Shown here in pieces: positions 32,316 to 42,312 of a DNA stretch of 64,000 bases. Under the pieces are notes generated by a model. It was given only the letters and a program-made list of their open reading frames with translations, was not told where the DNA came from and did not search any database. The translations under genes and the position numbers were made by a program. Each line of letters begins with the position of its first letter. Within the stretch, counting starts at the first letter, position 1. Origin of the DNA: Acetivibrio ethanolgignens (GTDB taxonomy: Bacteria; Bacillota; Clostridia; Lachnospirales; Lachnospiraceae); NCBI RefSeq assembly GCF_001461035.1, contig NZ_LNAM01000197.1, positions 1 through 64,000 of the forward strand. Reading direction: 5' to 3'.

Positions 32316-33539
32316 GTGGCTGCAATTAATGTAAAGAGTGAGATTAAACCACTTAAAAAGGTGCTGTTACACCGCCCTGGAAAAGAGTTAGAGAATTTAA
32401 CTCCAGATACTCTCGAAAGATTACTTTTCGATGATATCCCATTCCTGGAAGTAGCACAGGCAGAGCATGATGCTTTTGCACAGGTATTGCGTGAGAACGG
32501 AGTAGAGGTTGTTTATCTTGAGGATTTAATGGCAGAGGTTCTTGACTTAAGCGATGAAATTCGCGATAAGTTCATTCGTCAGTGGATTGAAGAAGCTGGT
32601 ATCAAGACTCGCAAATGGCAGGATAAGATTTACGACTTTATGATGCAGTACAAGGATGACAACAAGGCATTAGTATTAAAGACTATGGAAGGTATCGTTC
32701 TGAATGAGGTTAAGGTTAATAAGGCTGAGTCCTTAGTAGACTTAATGAGTGATAACTCAAAGCTCTTAATCGATCCAATGCCAAACCTGTATTTCACAAG
32801 AGACCCATTTGCTTGTATCGGTAATGGCGTAAGCTTAAATAGAATGTACTCTGTAACAAGAAACAGAGAGACAATCTATGGCGAGTATATCTTCAACTAT
32901 CATCCAGATTATAAGGGACAGGTTGATAAGTACTTTGACCGTTACAACCCATTCCATATCGAAGGTGGAGATATCTTAAACATCAACGATAAGGTACTGG
33001 CAATCGGTATTTCCCAGAGAACTCAGGCAGATGCTATTGAAATGTTAGCTCACAAGATTTTCTCTGATGAGAAGGCTACTATTAATACAATTCTTGCATT
33101 TGACATCCCTGAGTCCAGAGCATTTATGCACTTGGATACTGTATTTACTCAGATTGACTACGATAAGTTTACTATCCATCCAGGTATCTTAGGACCATTA
33201 GTGGTATATGAGATTACTAAGGGCGAAGATGGTCTTAATGTTACAAAGGTAGAGTCTGACTTAGAGCATGTATTAGCTAAGCATTTAGGCATTGATAAGG
33301 TTACATTAATCAAGTGCGGCGGCGAGGATAGAATCGCAGCTGAGCGTGAGCAGTGGAACGATGGTTCCAACACCTTATGCATTGCTCCTGGTGTAGTAGT
33401 TGTATATGAGAGAAATACAGTTACTAATGCATTGTTAAAAGAGCATGGTGTTAAGCTTCTGTCAATTCCAAGTGCGGAGCTGTCCAGAGGTAGAGGAGGC
33501 CCACGTTGTATGTCCATGCCTCTCGTAAGAGAAGATTAA
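32316..33539 (+). CDS. arcA: Arginine deiminase
   Basis: A 407-residue enzyme that turns arginine into citrulline and ammonia, the first step of ATP-yielding arginine breakdown. Motifs: [39 protein letters not shown] (catalytic E and H region), [10 protein letters not shown], and the C-terminal catalytic cysteine in [12 protein letters not shown]. The start is a GTG at 32316, 8 nt after AGGAGG; a longer frame would read through the inverted repeat and lacks a site. Codon use is that of a highly expressed gene. Confidence 0.96.
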   Translation: MAAINVKSEIKPLKKVLLHRPGKELENLTPDTLERLLFDDIPFLEVAQAEHDAFAQVLRENGVEVVYLEDLMAEVLDLSDEIRDKFIRQWIEEAGIKTRKWQDKIYDFMMQYKDDNKALVLKTMEGIVLNEVKVNKAESLVDLMSDNSKLLIDPMPNLYFTRDPFACIGNGVSLNRMYSVTRNRETIYGEYIFNYHPDYKGQVDKYFDRYNPFHIEGGDILNINDKVLAIGISQRTQADAIEMLAHKIFSDEKATINTILAFDIPESRAFMHLDTVFTQIDYDKFTIHPGILGPLVVYEITKGEDGLNVTKVESDLEHVLAKHLGIDKVTLIKCGGEDRIAAEREQWNDGSNTLCIAPGVVVVYERNTVTNALLKEHGVKLLSIPSAELSRGRGGPRCMSMPLVRED

Positions 33540-33613
33540 TTAATGCTGTACTAAACAGAGACTATTTGGAAATACTTTATTTGTAACGATATATTGAAAA
33601 GGAGAATACTATT

Positions 33614-34606
33614 ATGGCAGTAAATTTACGTGGAAGAAGCTATTTAAAACTTTTAGACTTCACATCTGAAGAGATTCGTTATCTCTTAGACCTGTCCAAG
33701 AATTTCAAGGACTTAAAGAGAACTAACACACCTCACAGATATCTGGAAGGAAAGAACATCGTACTGTTATTTGAGAAAACCTCTACAAGAACCAGATGCT
33801 CTTTCGAGGTTGCTGGTTTAGATTTAGGTATGGGTGTTACCTACCTTGATCCAGGAAGCTCTCAGATGGGTAAAAAAGAGAGCATCGCAGATACCGCTCG
33901 CGTATTAGGAAGAATGTACGATGGTATTGAATATCGTGGCTTCAGCCAGGAATTAGTTCAGCAGCTATCTGACTATGCAGGAGTTCCTGTATGGAATGGT
34001 TTAACAGATCAGTTCCACCCAACACAGATGTTAGCAGATCTTCTTACAATTGAGGAGAAGATTGGACATCTTAAGGGTGTAAACTTCACTTACATGGGAG
34101 ATGCCAGAAATAACATGGGTAACTCTTTAATGGTTGCTTGTGCAAAGATGGGTCTTAACTTTACAGCTTGTGCTCCAAAGGAATTATTCCCAGAAGAGTG
34201 GTTAGTTGAAGAGTGTAAGAAGATTGCAGCAGAGAATGGCTGCACTGTTACCTTAACAGAAGATGTTAAGGCTGGAACTAAAAATGCAGATGTTATTTAC
34301 ACAGACATTTGGGTATCTATGGGCGAGCCTGACGACGTTTGGGAGACAAGAATTAAGTTATTAAAGCCTTACCAGGTAAACAAAGCTGTTATGGAAAATG
34401 CAAGTCCTGAAGCTATCTTCATGCACTGTCTGCCATCCTTCCACGACAGAAATACTACAATTGGTGAGGATATCGCTCAGAAATTCGGTGTAAACGAAAT
34501 GGAAGTTACCGATGAGGTATTTGAGTCAAAACAGTCTGTTGTATTTGACGAAGCAGAGAACAGAATGCATACAATTAAGGCAGTAGTATACGCTACTCTG
34601 TGCTAA
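33614..34606 (+). CDS. arcB: Ornithine carbamoyltransferase (catabolic context)
   Basis: A 330-residue transferase that splits citrulline with phosphate into ornithine and carbamoyl phosphate in this pathway. Motifs: [15 protein letters not shown] (carbamoyl phosphate loop), [15 protein letters not shown], and HCLPSFHD. It could also serve biosynthesis (argF); placement between arcA and arcC favours the catabolic role. AAAAGGAG precedes the ATG. Confidence 0.95.
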   Translation: MAVNLRGRSYLKLLDFTSEEIRYLLDLSKNFKDLKRTNTPHRYLEGKNIVLLFEKTSTRTRCSFEVAGLDLGMGVTYLDPGSSQMGKKESIADTARVLGRMYDGIEYRGFSQELVQQLSDYAGVPVWNGLTDQFHPTQMLADLLTIEEKIGHLKGVNFTYMGDARNNMGNSLMVACAKMGLNFTACAPKELFPEEWLVEECKKIAAENGCTVTLTEDVKAGTKNADVIYTDIWVSMGEPDDVWETRIKLLKPYQVNKAVMENASPEAIFMHCLPSFHDRNTTIGEDIAQKFGVNEMEVTDEVFESKQSVVFDEAENRMHTIKAVVYATLC

Positions 34607-34631
34607 TTGTATTGAGTAAGGAGATAAAAAG

Positions 34632-35546
34632 ATGGAAAGTAAGAAAATCGTGCTTGCATTAGGCGGAAATGCTTTGGGAAATAATGCAGAGGAGCAGCTT
34701 CAGTTAGTTAAACACACTGCTAAGACAGTTGTAGACTTAATTTCCCAGGGTCACAAAGTCGTAATTGGTCATGGAAATGGTCCTCAGGTTGGTATGATTA
34801 ACCTTGCTATGGAAAGCGTGGCGATGCCATTCCCAGAATGCGGTGCTATGTCACAGGGATATATCGGTTATCATTTACAGCAGGCAGTTGGTCAGGAATT
34901 AAAAAGCCGTGGCATCAGGAAAGAAGTTGCTTGTATCGTAACTCAGGTTGTAGTGGACCCTGAGGATCCGGCATTCCAGAAGCCTACCAAGCCAATCGGT
35001 TCCTTTATGACAAAGGAAGAAGCAGACAAGGTTGCTGCTGAGAAGGGCTATGTATTCGTAGAGGATGCAGGTAGAGGCTATCGTAGAGTAGTTCCTTCAC
35101 CACAGCCAAAGAGAATCGTTGAGATTGATGTTGTAAACAAGCTGATTGAAGATGATGTAGTTGTTATCACTGTTGGAGGCGGTGGAATCCCGGTTGTTGA
35201 GACTCCGGAAGGCCTGCAGGGAACAGCAGCAGTTATTGACAAGGATAAATCCTGTGCAAAGCTTGCGGCAGACCTGAATGCAGATATGCTGGTTATTCTT
35301 ACTGCTGTCGACAGGGTATGCATTAACTTTAACAAACCGGATCAGAAGGAATTAGCAGAAATCACTCTTGATGAGGCAAAGCAGTATATTTCCGAAGGCC
35401 ATTTCGCTCCAGGAAGCATGCTGCCAAAGGTAGAGGCTTGTATGTCCTTTGTTGAGTCATCAGATGGCAGAGAGGCACTTATTACTTCTCTTGAGAAGGC
35501 TGGTTTGGCTATGACCGGAGAAACCGGAACAAGAATTAAAAAATAA
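34632..35546 (+). CDS. arcC: Carbamate kinase
   Basis: A 304-residue kinase that makes ATP from carbamoyl phosphate and ADP, the energy step of the pathway. Motifs: IVLALGGNALG at the N-terminus, VIGHGNGPQVGMINL, VITVGGGGIPVV, and LTAVDRVCINF. It follows arcB by 25 bp with a GGAG site. Confidence 0.95.
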   Translation: MESKKIVLALGGNALGNNAEEQLQLVKHTAKTVVDLISQGHKVVIGHGNGPQVGMINLAMESVAMPFPECGAMSQGYIGYHLQQAVGQELKSRGIRKEVACIVTQVVVDPEDPAFQKPTKPIGSFMTKEEADKVAAEKGYVFVEDAGRGYRRVVPSPQPKRIVEIDVVNKLIEDDVVVITVGGGGIPVVETPEGLQGTAAVIDKDKSCAKLAADLNADMLVILTAVDRVCINFNKPDQKELAEITLDEAKQYISEGHFAPGSMLPKVEACMSFVESSDGREALITSLEKAGLAMTGETGTRIKK

Positions 35547-35622
35547 TTCAAAATTAATTTATGGTTTATGCAAAGCCAATAAATTATAAATAAATATAAT
35601 ACTCCTAAATAAGGAGGGTGAA

Positions 35623-35650
35623 CAGAATTCCGCATATAAGCGGAATTCTG
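35623..35650 (+). promoter_or_regulatory. Perfect hairpin between arcC and the antiporter gene
   Basis: An 11-bp perfect stem (CAGAATTCCGC with GCGGAATTCTG) around ATATAA, extendable by GAGGGT/ACCCTC outside. It has no T-run, so it is more likely an mRNA-processing or stability element that sets different levels of arcABC and the antiporter than a full terminator. Confidence 0.55.
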
Positions 35651-35738
35651 AGAAACCCTCTCATAATTCCGTTTTCAGATGCATATTTATGCAGAAGAAT
35701 ATACGGGGAGATTGGCTGCATAGAAGAGGAGGCTAATC

Positions 35739-37151
35739 ATGGAAAACAAGAAAAAGTTTCAAATGCCGTCGGCATACAGTATCTTAATTTTAATCATTAT
35801 CGTACTTGCAATTATTACTCATCTGATTCCAGGTGATGCTGTTACAGGAGCGAAACTTTCTGATGTAGTTATGGCTCCAACAAATGGTTTTGTTAATGCT
35901 ATTGACGTTTGTGTATTCGTACTGGTATTGGGTGGTTTTCTCGGTACTATGACCAAAACAGGTGCTTTGGATGCAGGCATTGCTGCTATTGTTAAAAAGC
36001 TTAAGGGCAATGAGATTATGCTGATTCCAGTACTTATGATAGTTTTCTCTTTAGGTGGAACTACTTATGGTATGGCAGAAGAGACAATAGCATTCTACGC
36101 ACTTATCGTTGGTACCATGATGGCTGCTGGATTTGACGCCCTTGTTGGTGCAGCTATTATCATGATTGGTGCCGGTGTTGGTGTATTGGGCTCTACTGTA
36201 AACCCATTCGCAATTGCAGCAGCAGTAGATGCTCTGCAGGGTGCATATCCTGATATTCAGGTAAATCAGACAGTTATTATCGCTTTAGGAGCGGTTCTTT
36301 GGATTTCTTCTTTGGTTATCGGTATTATCTTTGTGGTGAACTATGCAAAGAAGGTAAAGGCTGAATCTGGTAGGTCTATTCTGACTGCAGTCGAAAGAGC
36401 AGCAGCTCAGGAGGCTCATGGAAACAAAGACTTAGACAACATCGTAAGCCTTACAGGAAGGCAGAAGGCTTGCCTGTGGATATTTGCTATTTCATTTGTT
36501 GTTATGATTGTATCTTTAATTCCTTGGACTGATTTTGGTATTACTATTTTTGAGAACTGGTCCGATATTTTAACAGGAACTGCTTTGGGCGGTTGGTATT
36601 TCCAGGAATTACAGGCATGGTTCCTGATAATGTCCATCATTATTGCTATAGTTTATGGTATTCCAGAGCGTGAATTTATAAATACCTTCATAGCTGGTGC
36701 AGCAGATATGGTCGGCGTTGTATTAGTTATTGCTGTATCCCGTGGTATTTCTGTCATTATGACAACTACAGGTCTTGGTGATTACATCCTTGCAAATGCA
36801 GCAAATGCATTATCTGGTGTAAACTCCTCCCTGTTTACAATCGGAAGCTACATTATTTACTTAGGATTATCCTTCTTAATCCCATCTACATCCGGTTTAG
36901 CAGCAGCTTCTATGCCTACCTTTGGTGGTCTAGCATATCAGCTTGGCTTAAGCCCAGAAGTTATGATTCTTATCTTCTCAGCTGCCTGCGGTGTAGTAAA
37001 CCTGGTTACTCCTACTTCCGGAGTAGTTATGGGTGGTCTTGCAATTGCTAAGGTTGAATGGCCTACATGGGTTAAGTTCGTAGCTAAGTTATTAGGTATC
37101 TTAATCGTTGCTAACATCATCATTCTTTCTGTAGCAATGATGATTCTGTAA
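35739..37151 (+). CDS. YfcC-family antiporter, probable arginine/ornithine exchanger
   Basis: A 470-residue membrane protein with about eleven hydrophobic segments, of the YfcC/ArcD-like DcuC superfamily. Motifs: VLVLGGFLGTMTKTGALDAGI, GGTTYGMAEETIAFY, FLIPSTSGLAAASMP, and TPTSGVVMGGLAIAKV near the C-terminus. It would exchange outside arginine for inside ornithine, so no energy is spent on uptake. The operon position behind arcABC makes this role likely; substrate is inferred. Confidence 0.85.
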   Translation: MENKKKFQMPSAYSILILIIIVLAIITHLIPGDAVTGAKLSDVVMAPTNGFVNAIDVCVFVLVLGGFLGTMTKTGALDAGIAAIVKKLKGNEIMLIPVLMIVFSLGGTTYGMAEETIAFYALIVGTMMAAGFDALVGAAIIMIGAGVGVLGSTVNPFAIAAAVDALQGAYPDIQVNQTVIIALGAVLWISSLVIGIIFVVNYAKKVKAESGRSILTAVERAAAQEAHGNKDLDNIVSLTGRQKACLWIFAISFVVMIVSLIPWTDFGITIFENWSDILTGTALGGWYFQELQAWFLIMSIIIAIVYGIPEREFINTFIAGAADMVGVVLVIAVSRGISVIMTTTGLGDYILANAANALSGVNSSLFTIGSYIIYLGLSFLIPSTSGLAAASMPTFGGLAYQLGLSPEVMILIFSAACGVVNLVTPTSGVVMGGLAIAKVEWPTWVKFVAKLLGILIVANIIILSVAMMIL

Positions 37152-37179
37152 TAACAGCTGAATAGAATATTGAAATAAA

Positions 37180-37241
37180 GATAAATCCACCGTATAACGA
37201 TAAATCGGGTGCAATCCATATTGTTATATGGTGGATTTATT
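37180..37241 (+). terminator. Terminator of the arc operon
   Basis: Arms 37180-37198 and 37223-37241 pair over about 18 bp, followed by AAAATAATTG rather than a T-run on this strand. It closes the operon before the AraC-type gene. Confidence 0.7.
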
Positions 37242-37311
37242 AAAATAATTGAATTATAACCATAAGATGTGGTATTATGATACAAAGGAGATTGGCTAAA
37301 GGAGGACAAAG

Positions 37312-38565
37312 ATGCAGGATACACTAGAAGTGCAGCAGCAGTACAGCTCAAGGACTGACATTCATAAAATCGCATCCTTTGATTATGAAATTATAGAAGG
37401 AAAAAAGAGGCCAATTCTTCACCAGGAAGCCCGATTTCTCTATATAAATAAGGGAAAGGGCAGAATTAAAATTAATGAAAGGGAGTATACAGTAAAGGAA
37501 AACACTCTGATTTCTTTGGCTCCATGGGATTACACGGAGATTCCTGAGGTGAAAGAGACCTTCCAGTATTATCTGGTAGTATACAATTCTTTCCTGATTA
37601 CTCATATGATAAAATCTGCTATGAATATCGAAGGAGAAAACATACCTCTGTTGCAGACCATGACAGAGCATCCTCTGGTGTATCTCGAGGGCAAGGAAGC
37701 AGAGGATATGAAAGAGCTCTTTCGGAAGCTTCGGGAAGAGGTAGGTATAGAGTCTACATTGGATTTTCCAGAAAAAAGGCAGCTTTCTACGATTTATACG
37801 GCAAATCTTCTGATTGAAATTATGATTGGTTTCTGTCGGCTGACCAGCAATGAGCACAAAGAAAATGCTGTCAGCTACGAGGAGGATAAAAAAGCCAGAA
37901 TCTACAAATACATTTTTACTCATCTGAGTGAGAAAATTACGTTAAATAAACTATCAAAGCTGTTTTACATGAGTGAATCGACGATAAGTAAATATATCAT
38001 GGATACAACGGGCTTGACCTTTAATAATCTGTTGAATGAAATTCGAGTGGCAAAGACGATGAACTATCTTTTGTATACAGATTATACGCTGGAGGAGCTG
38101 GCTTCCATCCTTGGCTATGTTGATGCGGCACATATTTCCAAGGTGTTTGAAAGCCGTGTGGAAAATAAAATCAGTGATTACAGAAAAACCTATCAGAAGG
38201 TTCTGAAGATATGTAATATAAAGGAACGCCGGATGAGCTATGAGGTTACCTCCTATGTGATTGAGAATCATAGAGAAGAACTGACGGCAAAAGTAGTAGC
38301 AGATCATTTTCATATTTCAGTTACGGAGCTTAACGGTATCTTGATTTTTCAAACGGAGCGGAATTTCACAGATTTTCTGAATTTCCTCCGGATTAATTCG
38401 GCCTGTGAGCTTTTGGTTTCCGGCGATACGGCGATTACAGACATTGCTATTGAGGTAGGCTATAATACAGTTAAGACATTTACGAGAAATTTTGTTCATT
38501 ATAAGCATATGAATCCAAGTAATTATCGCAAAAATATCAGTTTGGAATATGCTGGAAAGGAATAG
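37312..38565 (+). CDS. AraC-type regulator with two tandem HTH domains
   Basis: A 417-residue protein. An N-terminal cupin-like sensor (RFLYINKGKGRIKINEREY, LISLAPWDYTEIP) is followed by one AraC DNA-binding domain (about 200-295: ITLNKLSKLFYMSESTISKY, LEELASILGYVDAAHISKVF) and a second, weaker one (about 320-412: LTAKVVADHFHISVTELNGI, ITDIAIEVGYNTVKTFTRNF). Most AraC proteins have one such domain. It lies directly after the arginine deiminase operon and is a candidate regulator of it. AAAGGAGG precedes the ATG. Confidence 0.8.
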   Translation: MQDTLEVQQQYSSRTDIHKIASFDYEIIEGKKRPILHQEARFLYINKGKGRIKINEREYTVKENTLISLAPWDYTEIPEVKETFQYYLVVYNSFLITHMIKSAMNIEGENIPLLQTMTEHPLVYLEGKEAEDMKELFRKLREEVGIESTLDFPEKRQLSTIYTANLLIEIMIGFCRLTSNEHKENAVSYEEDKKARIYKYIFTHLSEKITLNKLSKLFYMSESTISKYIMDTTGLTFNNLLNEIRVAKTMNYLLYTDYTLEELASILGYVDAAHISKVFESRVENKISDYRKTYQKVLKICNIKERRMSYEVTSYVIENHREELTAKVVADHFHISVTELNGILIFQTERNFTDFLNFLRINSACELLVSGDTAITDIAIEVGYNTVKTFTRNFVHYKHMNPSNYRKNISLEYAGKE

Positions 38566-38569
38566 CTTC

Positions 38570-38914
38570 ATGACAGTAGATAATAAGTTAGAGGTTACAT
38601 ATGAAGAATTTATTAATATGCAGTTTTGCATTGGAGAAATAGTTGCATGTGAAGAGGTAAAGAAGTCCAGAAAACTTCTCTGTTTCCAGGTGCAGACGGG
38701 AGACGGAATTAAACAGATTGTTTCCGGAGTAAAAGATTATTATACACCGGAAGAGGTGATTGGAAAAAAGGTTATGGTTCTCACTAATTTAAAACCGGCG
38801 ACTATGGCTGGACTGGTATCTGAGGGAATGATTTTATCAGCAGAGGATAAAAATGGGAACCTTGCTTTTATGATACCTGAAAAGGAAGTAGAAGTAGGAG
38901 CGGAGGTCTGTTAG
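38570..38914 (+). CDS. Small tRNA-binding-domain protein
   Basis: A 114-residue OB-fold protein related to CsaA and the C-terminal domain of methionyl-tRNA synthetase: IGEIVACEEVKKSRKLLCFQV, GIKQIVSGVKDYYTPEEV, and NLKPATMAGLVSEGMILSA. It may bind tRNA or act as a chaperone. The start at 38570 follows AAAGGAATAG, 4 bp after the AraC stop. Confidence 0.85.
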   Translation: MTVDNKLEVTYEEFINMQFCIGEIVACEEVKKSRKLLCFQVQTGDGIKQIVSGVKDYYTPEEVIGKKVMVLTNLKPATMAGLVSEGMILSAEDKNGNLAFMIPEKEVEVGAEVC

Positions 38915-38929
38915 GAAAAGAGGAGGCTT

Positions 38930-39832
38930 ATGACAGAAAAGGAATTTTTAGGGCTTACAAAGGAAAAGATGTTACAGATACTGCCACAGTATGGGAAGAT
39001 TCTGGCAGGGTGTCTGCTGTTTTCACTGTCTGTAAATCTGCTGGTAGTGCCGACAGGGATGTACAACGGAGGGATTTATGGTCTGTCTCAGATTATCCGG
39101 ACGTTATTGATTCGATATTCTGATTTTAATATTCCTGCAGGCTTTGATATTTCTGGTATTATTAACTTTGTACTCAATATTCCGTTGTTTTATATTGCGT
39201 TCCGCTATATTTCAAAGCAGTTTTTTATCAGAACCATGTTCTGCTTGGTGGTACAGACTTTTTTGCTTTCGGTGATTCCAATACCAGCAGAACCGATTTT
39301 GGATGAGATGCTGCCAAACTGCTTGATTGGTGGTCTGATGGCAGGCTATGGGCTGGGACTTATGCTTCGCAGTCAGGGTTGTAGCGGTGGTGTTGATATT
39401 TTGGGAATTTATTTTTTGCACAATAATTCAAGAATTACCGTTGGTAAAATTTCAATTATTGTAAATACAGTAATTTATTGTATTTGTGCATGGCTTTTTG
39501 ACATCAATGTTGCATGCTATTCTGTTATTTATGCATCCATTATATCTTTTACCATTGATAAAACACATTATCAGAATATCAATATGCTCTGTTTTATTAT
39601 TAGTAAAAATGAGGGACTTAAATACGAACTTACCAGAGCACTGGGCAGAGGTGTGACCTATTGGAATGGTAAGGGAGCCTTTTTGGATGAGGGCAGAGTC
39701 GTTCAGGCAATTGTTATTTCAAAATATGAGGTCAAGGAATTGAAGAAGGTGATTAATTCTATTGACCCGGAGGCTTTTGTATTTATGAGTGAAGGTATTA
39801 CAGTAGATGGATACTATTTAAAGAAGCTTTGA
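38930..39832 (+). CDS. YitT-family membrane protein
   Basis: A 300-residue protein with five or six N-terminal hydrophobic segments (NLLVVPTGMYNGGIYGLSQI, LIGGLMAGYGLGLMLRSQGCSGG) and a soluble C-terminal DUF2179 domain (ALGRGVTYWNGKGAF, VFMSEGITVDGYY). The family is widespread in Firmicutes; its transport role is not established. AGGAGG lies close before the ATG. Confidence 0.88.
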   Translation: MTEKEFLGLTKEKMLQILPQYGKILAGCLLFSLSVNLLVVPTGMYNGGIYGLSQIIRTLLIRYSDFNIPAGFDISGIINFVLNIPLFYIAFRYISKQFFIRTMFCLVVQTFLLSVIPIPAEPILDEMLPNCLIGGLMAGYGLGLMLRSQGCSGGVDILGIYFLHNNSRITVGKISIIVNTVIYCICAWLFDINVACYSVIYASIISFTIDKTHYQNINMLCFIISKNEGLKYELTRALGRGVTYWNGKGAFLDEGRVVQAIVISKYEVKELKKVINSIDPEAFVFMSEGITVDGYYLKKL

Positions 39833-39854
39833 TTATAATATGTGAGGTAGGAAA

Positions 39855-40337
39855 ATGAAGGATACAAATGTAAAGGATTTAAACAGTTTGAAAGTGAGCC
39901 GGCAGGAAGTGATTCTGGAGCTGATTGAAAATGAAAATATTGGAACACAGAATGAATTGTCCAAACGGCTGGAGGATGCTGGCTTTGCGGTAACACAGGC
40001 AACGATATCCAGAGATATTCGTGAGCTTCGTCTGGTGAAGGTAGCTGATTCTCATGGGAATTACCATTATGAGGTTGGAAAGCCAAAGGAAAAATATCAG
40101 GCAAGCCATAAATTCTATTCTATTTTTATGGCTTCGGTATTTAAGGTGGATTATGCAAATAATCTGGTGGTTATCCGCTGCTATACAGGTATGGCACAGG
40201 CGGTATGTGCAACGATGGACAGTCTGGAGTGGCCTGGGGTAATCGGAACAGTTTCTGGTGATGATACTATTCTTGTAATTACAAGGGATGAAGAAAACGC
40301 TCATGAGCTGGTAAAGACTTTACGGGAGATTCGATAA
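39855..40337 (+). CDS. argR: Arginine repressor ArgR
   Basis: A 160-residue regulator. The N-terminal winged helix has TQNELSKRLEDAGFAVTQ and ATISRDIRELRLVKV (recognition helix); the C-terminal domain has CYTGMAQAVCATMD and GTVSGDDTILVI, the arginine-binding GTXXGDDT motif. With arginine it forms hexamers that bind ARG boxes; candidate boxes lie upstream of arcA. In Firmicutes the gene is often near recN; here it lies with the arginine fermentation genes. Confidence 0.96.
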   Translation: MKDTNVKDLNSLKVSRQEVILELIENENIGTQNELSKRLEDAGFAVTQATISRDIRELRLVKVADSHGNYHYEVGKPKEKYQASHKFYSIFMASVFKVDYANNLVVIRCYTGMAQAVCATMDSLEWPGVIGTVSGDDTILVITRDEENAHELVKTLREIR

Positions 40338-40355
40338 GCAGAAGGGGGAAAAGCA

Positions 40356-41432
40356 GTGAAACGTGTGGGTAAAATTATTGTGGGTATTATATTAGCCGTA
40401 GTATTGCTGATGGCAATAGGGATACTATATCTTACTTTGACGGAATATAAGCCAGAGGAGATAGAAGAGCTTGAGACAAGCGGCAATGTAGAAAAAGAAA
40501 TTTCTTTAGAAGATGGGTTGTCTGCAGTTATTTATAATATTGGCTACGGGGCAAATGATAAGTATTCAGACTTCTTTATGGACGGCGGTACCAGGGTGCT
40601 GGGTGAATCAAAGGAGACTGTACAAACTAATATGGAAGGTAATCTTCAGATATTGAGAACGCTGGGGGCTGATGTTGCGATGCTTCAGGAAGTAGATCAA
40701 GATTCCAAACGTTCTTATGGAATAAATGAAGTTGAAATATTGGAGAAAGAATTTAGAGGAGAGATGAGTAAAACCTTTGCCAACAATTATCTATGCAAGT
40801 ATGTACCATACCCGCTGCCAGTTACAATGGGAAGGGTGGACTCAGGGCTGGTTACTTTAAATGCCTACCGGGTAACAGAGGCAAAAAGGTATCAGCTGCC
40901 ATGTCCTTTTAGCTGGCCGGTTCGATTAGGGCAGTTAAAACGCGGTCTTTTAGTGCAGAGGATGCCAATAGCAGGGAGTGATAAAGAGGTTGTAATAGTA
41001 AACGTTCACCTGGAGGCCTATGACAGTGGTGAGGGTAAAATAGAACAGACAAAGGTACTGACAGAGCTTCTTCTTTCAGAATATGAAAAAGGAAACTATG
41101 TAATTGCTGGCGGTGATTTTAATCAGTGTCTGCCAGGAGTAGATATGGAAAGATATCCGATCATGAATGAACGCTACTTTGTACCGGGGCGGATAGAGGA
41201 AGATATACTTCCGGAGGGCTGGAGCTATGCAGTTGACAACGAAGTACCATCTTCACGGCTTTTAGATCAGCCCTATGACCCGACAGATGAAAATACACAG
41301 TATTATATTCTGGATGGGTTTATTGTTTCTCCGAATGTAATTGTGAAAAGGATAAGTACTATAGATGCAGGATTTGCGTATTCCGACCATAATCCGGTAT
41401 ATCTGGAGGTAGAATTTAAAAATGAATCGTAA
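40356..41432 (+). CDS. Membrane-anchored endonuclease/exonuclease/phosphatase-family protein
   Basis: A 358-residue protein with an N-terminal membrane anchor (IIVGIILAVVLLMAIGILYL) and an outer EEP domain: VIYNIGYGA, VAMLQEVDQDSKRS (catalytic E), VVIVNVHLEAYDSG, VIAGGDFNQCL (D-x-N), and YSDHNPVYLEVEF at the C-terminus. Targets of this group include nucleic acids, sphingomyelin and phosphoinositides; the substrate here is unknown. The start is a GTG after GAAGGGGG. Its 3' end overlaps the next gene by 11 bp. Confidence 0.85.
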   Translation: MKRVGKIIVGIILAVVLLMAIGILYLTLTEYKPEEIEELETSGNVEKEISLEDGLSAVIYNIGYGANDKYSDFFMDGGTRVLGESKETVQTNMEGNLQILRTLGADVAMLQEVDQDSKRSYGINEVEILEKEFRGEMSKTFANNYLCKYVPYPLPVTMGRVDSGLVTLNAYRVTEAKRYQLPCPFSWPVRLGQLKRGLLVQRMPIAGSDKEVVIVNVHLEAYDSGEGKIEQTKVLTELLLSEYEKGNYVIAGGDFNQCLPGVDMERYPIMNERYFVPGRIEEDILPEGWSYAVDNEVPSSRLLDQPYDPTDENTQYYILDGFIVSPNVIVKRISTIDAGFAYSDHNPVYLEVEFKNES

Positions 41433-41787
41433 CGATAAAATACTAATTGCGGTGCTGCTTGCAGTTGCCGCTTCCTTTTTCTTTCTATATCAGGGTTTTG
41501 TAAAGGAGAATGGAAACTGGGTCGTTATTACAGTGGATGGTATTGAATATAAGACCTTAAGTCTTATGGAGGATACCAGTCTTGCGATTGAGGGGGCTAA
41601 CGGTGGGAAAAACCATTTGATTATTGAGAATGGAACTGTACGGATGGATGAAGCGAGCTGCCCTGATCAGGTGTGCGTTCACCAGAGGCCAATCAGCTAT
41701 AATGGCGAGAGTATTATTTGCCTTCCCAATAAGGTTGTTATAAAGGTAAAAAGCAGCAAAACAGATGATGTTGATGCTGTACAGTAA
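41422..41787 (+). CDS. NusG domain II-containing exported protein
   Basis: A 121-residue protein with one N-terminal membrane segment (ILIAVLLAVAASFFFLY) and a NusG domain II-like body ending CPDQVCVHQRPI ... ESIICLPNKVVIKV. The C-P-D-x-x-C and later C are typical. It overlaps the EEP gene and is followed by a Gx transporter gene. This pair is common in Clostridia and Lachnospiraceae; the function is unsettled, possibly linked to isoprenoid, quinone or cofactor handling. Confidence 0.85.
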   Translation: MNRNDKILIAVLLAVAASFFFLYQGFVKENGNWVVITVDGIEYKTLSLMEDTSLAIEGANGGKNHLIIENGTVRMDEASCPDQVCVHQRPISYNGESIICLPNKVVIKVKSSKTDDVDAVQ

Positions 41788-41802
41788 ATGGAGGTTAAAA
41801 AG

Positions 41803-42294
41803 GTGGCAAAAAAGGTGGCGGTCAGTGGCGTATTAATTGCATTGGCATTTATTTTCAGTTATGTAGAGGTGCTGCTTCCATTTCAACTTGGGATACCGGG
41901 GGTGAAACTGGGACTGGCAAATATTGTAAGTTTGGTAGCCCTGTATTTGTTGGACGAAAAGATGGCAGCAACGATTACTGTAGTTCGTGTAATTCTGACC
42001 GGATTTACCTTTGGAAGCCTTTATAGTATGCTTTATAGTATGGCGGGTGCTTTGCTGAGTCTGGCTTTTATGATTGGAGCAAAGAGGTGGAATAAATTTA
42101 CGATGATAGGTGTAAGTGTATTGGGCGGCGTTATGCATAATGCAGGACAGCTGATTATGGCAGCCGTTGTACTGAAAACAGTGCCATTTTTTTACTATAC
42201 CCCCGTACTTATTTTGAGTGGAATTGTAACGGGAATCATGATTGGCTTTTTGGGAAAAGGTATTAGGGAGAGACTGGTAAAGCTAGAGGCTTAA
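41803..42294 (+). CDS. Gx transporter / heptaprenyl diphosphate synthase component I family
   Basis: A membrane protein of about 163 residues with five or six hydrophobic segments: LIALAFIFSYVEVLLPF, GVKLGLANIVSLVALYLL and GGVMHNAGQLI. The family (Hpre_diP_synt_I, ECF S-component-like) is named for heptaprenyl diphosphate synthase component I but looks like a transporter subunit. I favour the GTG at 41803, since GGAGG at 41790 is correctly spaced from it; the ATG at 41788 has no site. Confidence 0.85.
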   Translation: MAKKVAVSGVLIALAFIFSYVEVLLPFQLGIPGVKLGLANIVSLVALYLLDEKMAATITVVRVILTGFTFGSLYSMLYSMAGALLSLAFMIGAKRWNKFTMIGVSVLGGVMHNAGQLIMAAVVLKTVPFFYYTPVLILSGIVTGIMIGFLGKGIRERLVKLEA

Positions 42295-42312
42295 TACAAA
42301 GGAGAGGGAGTT

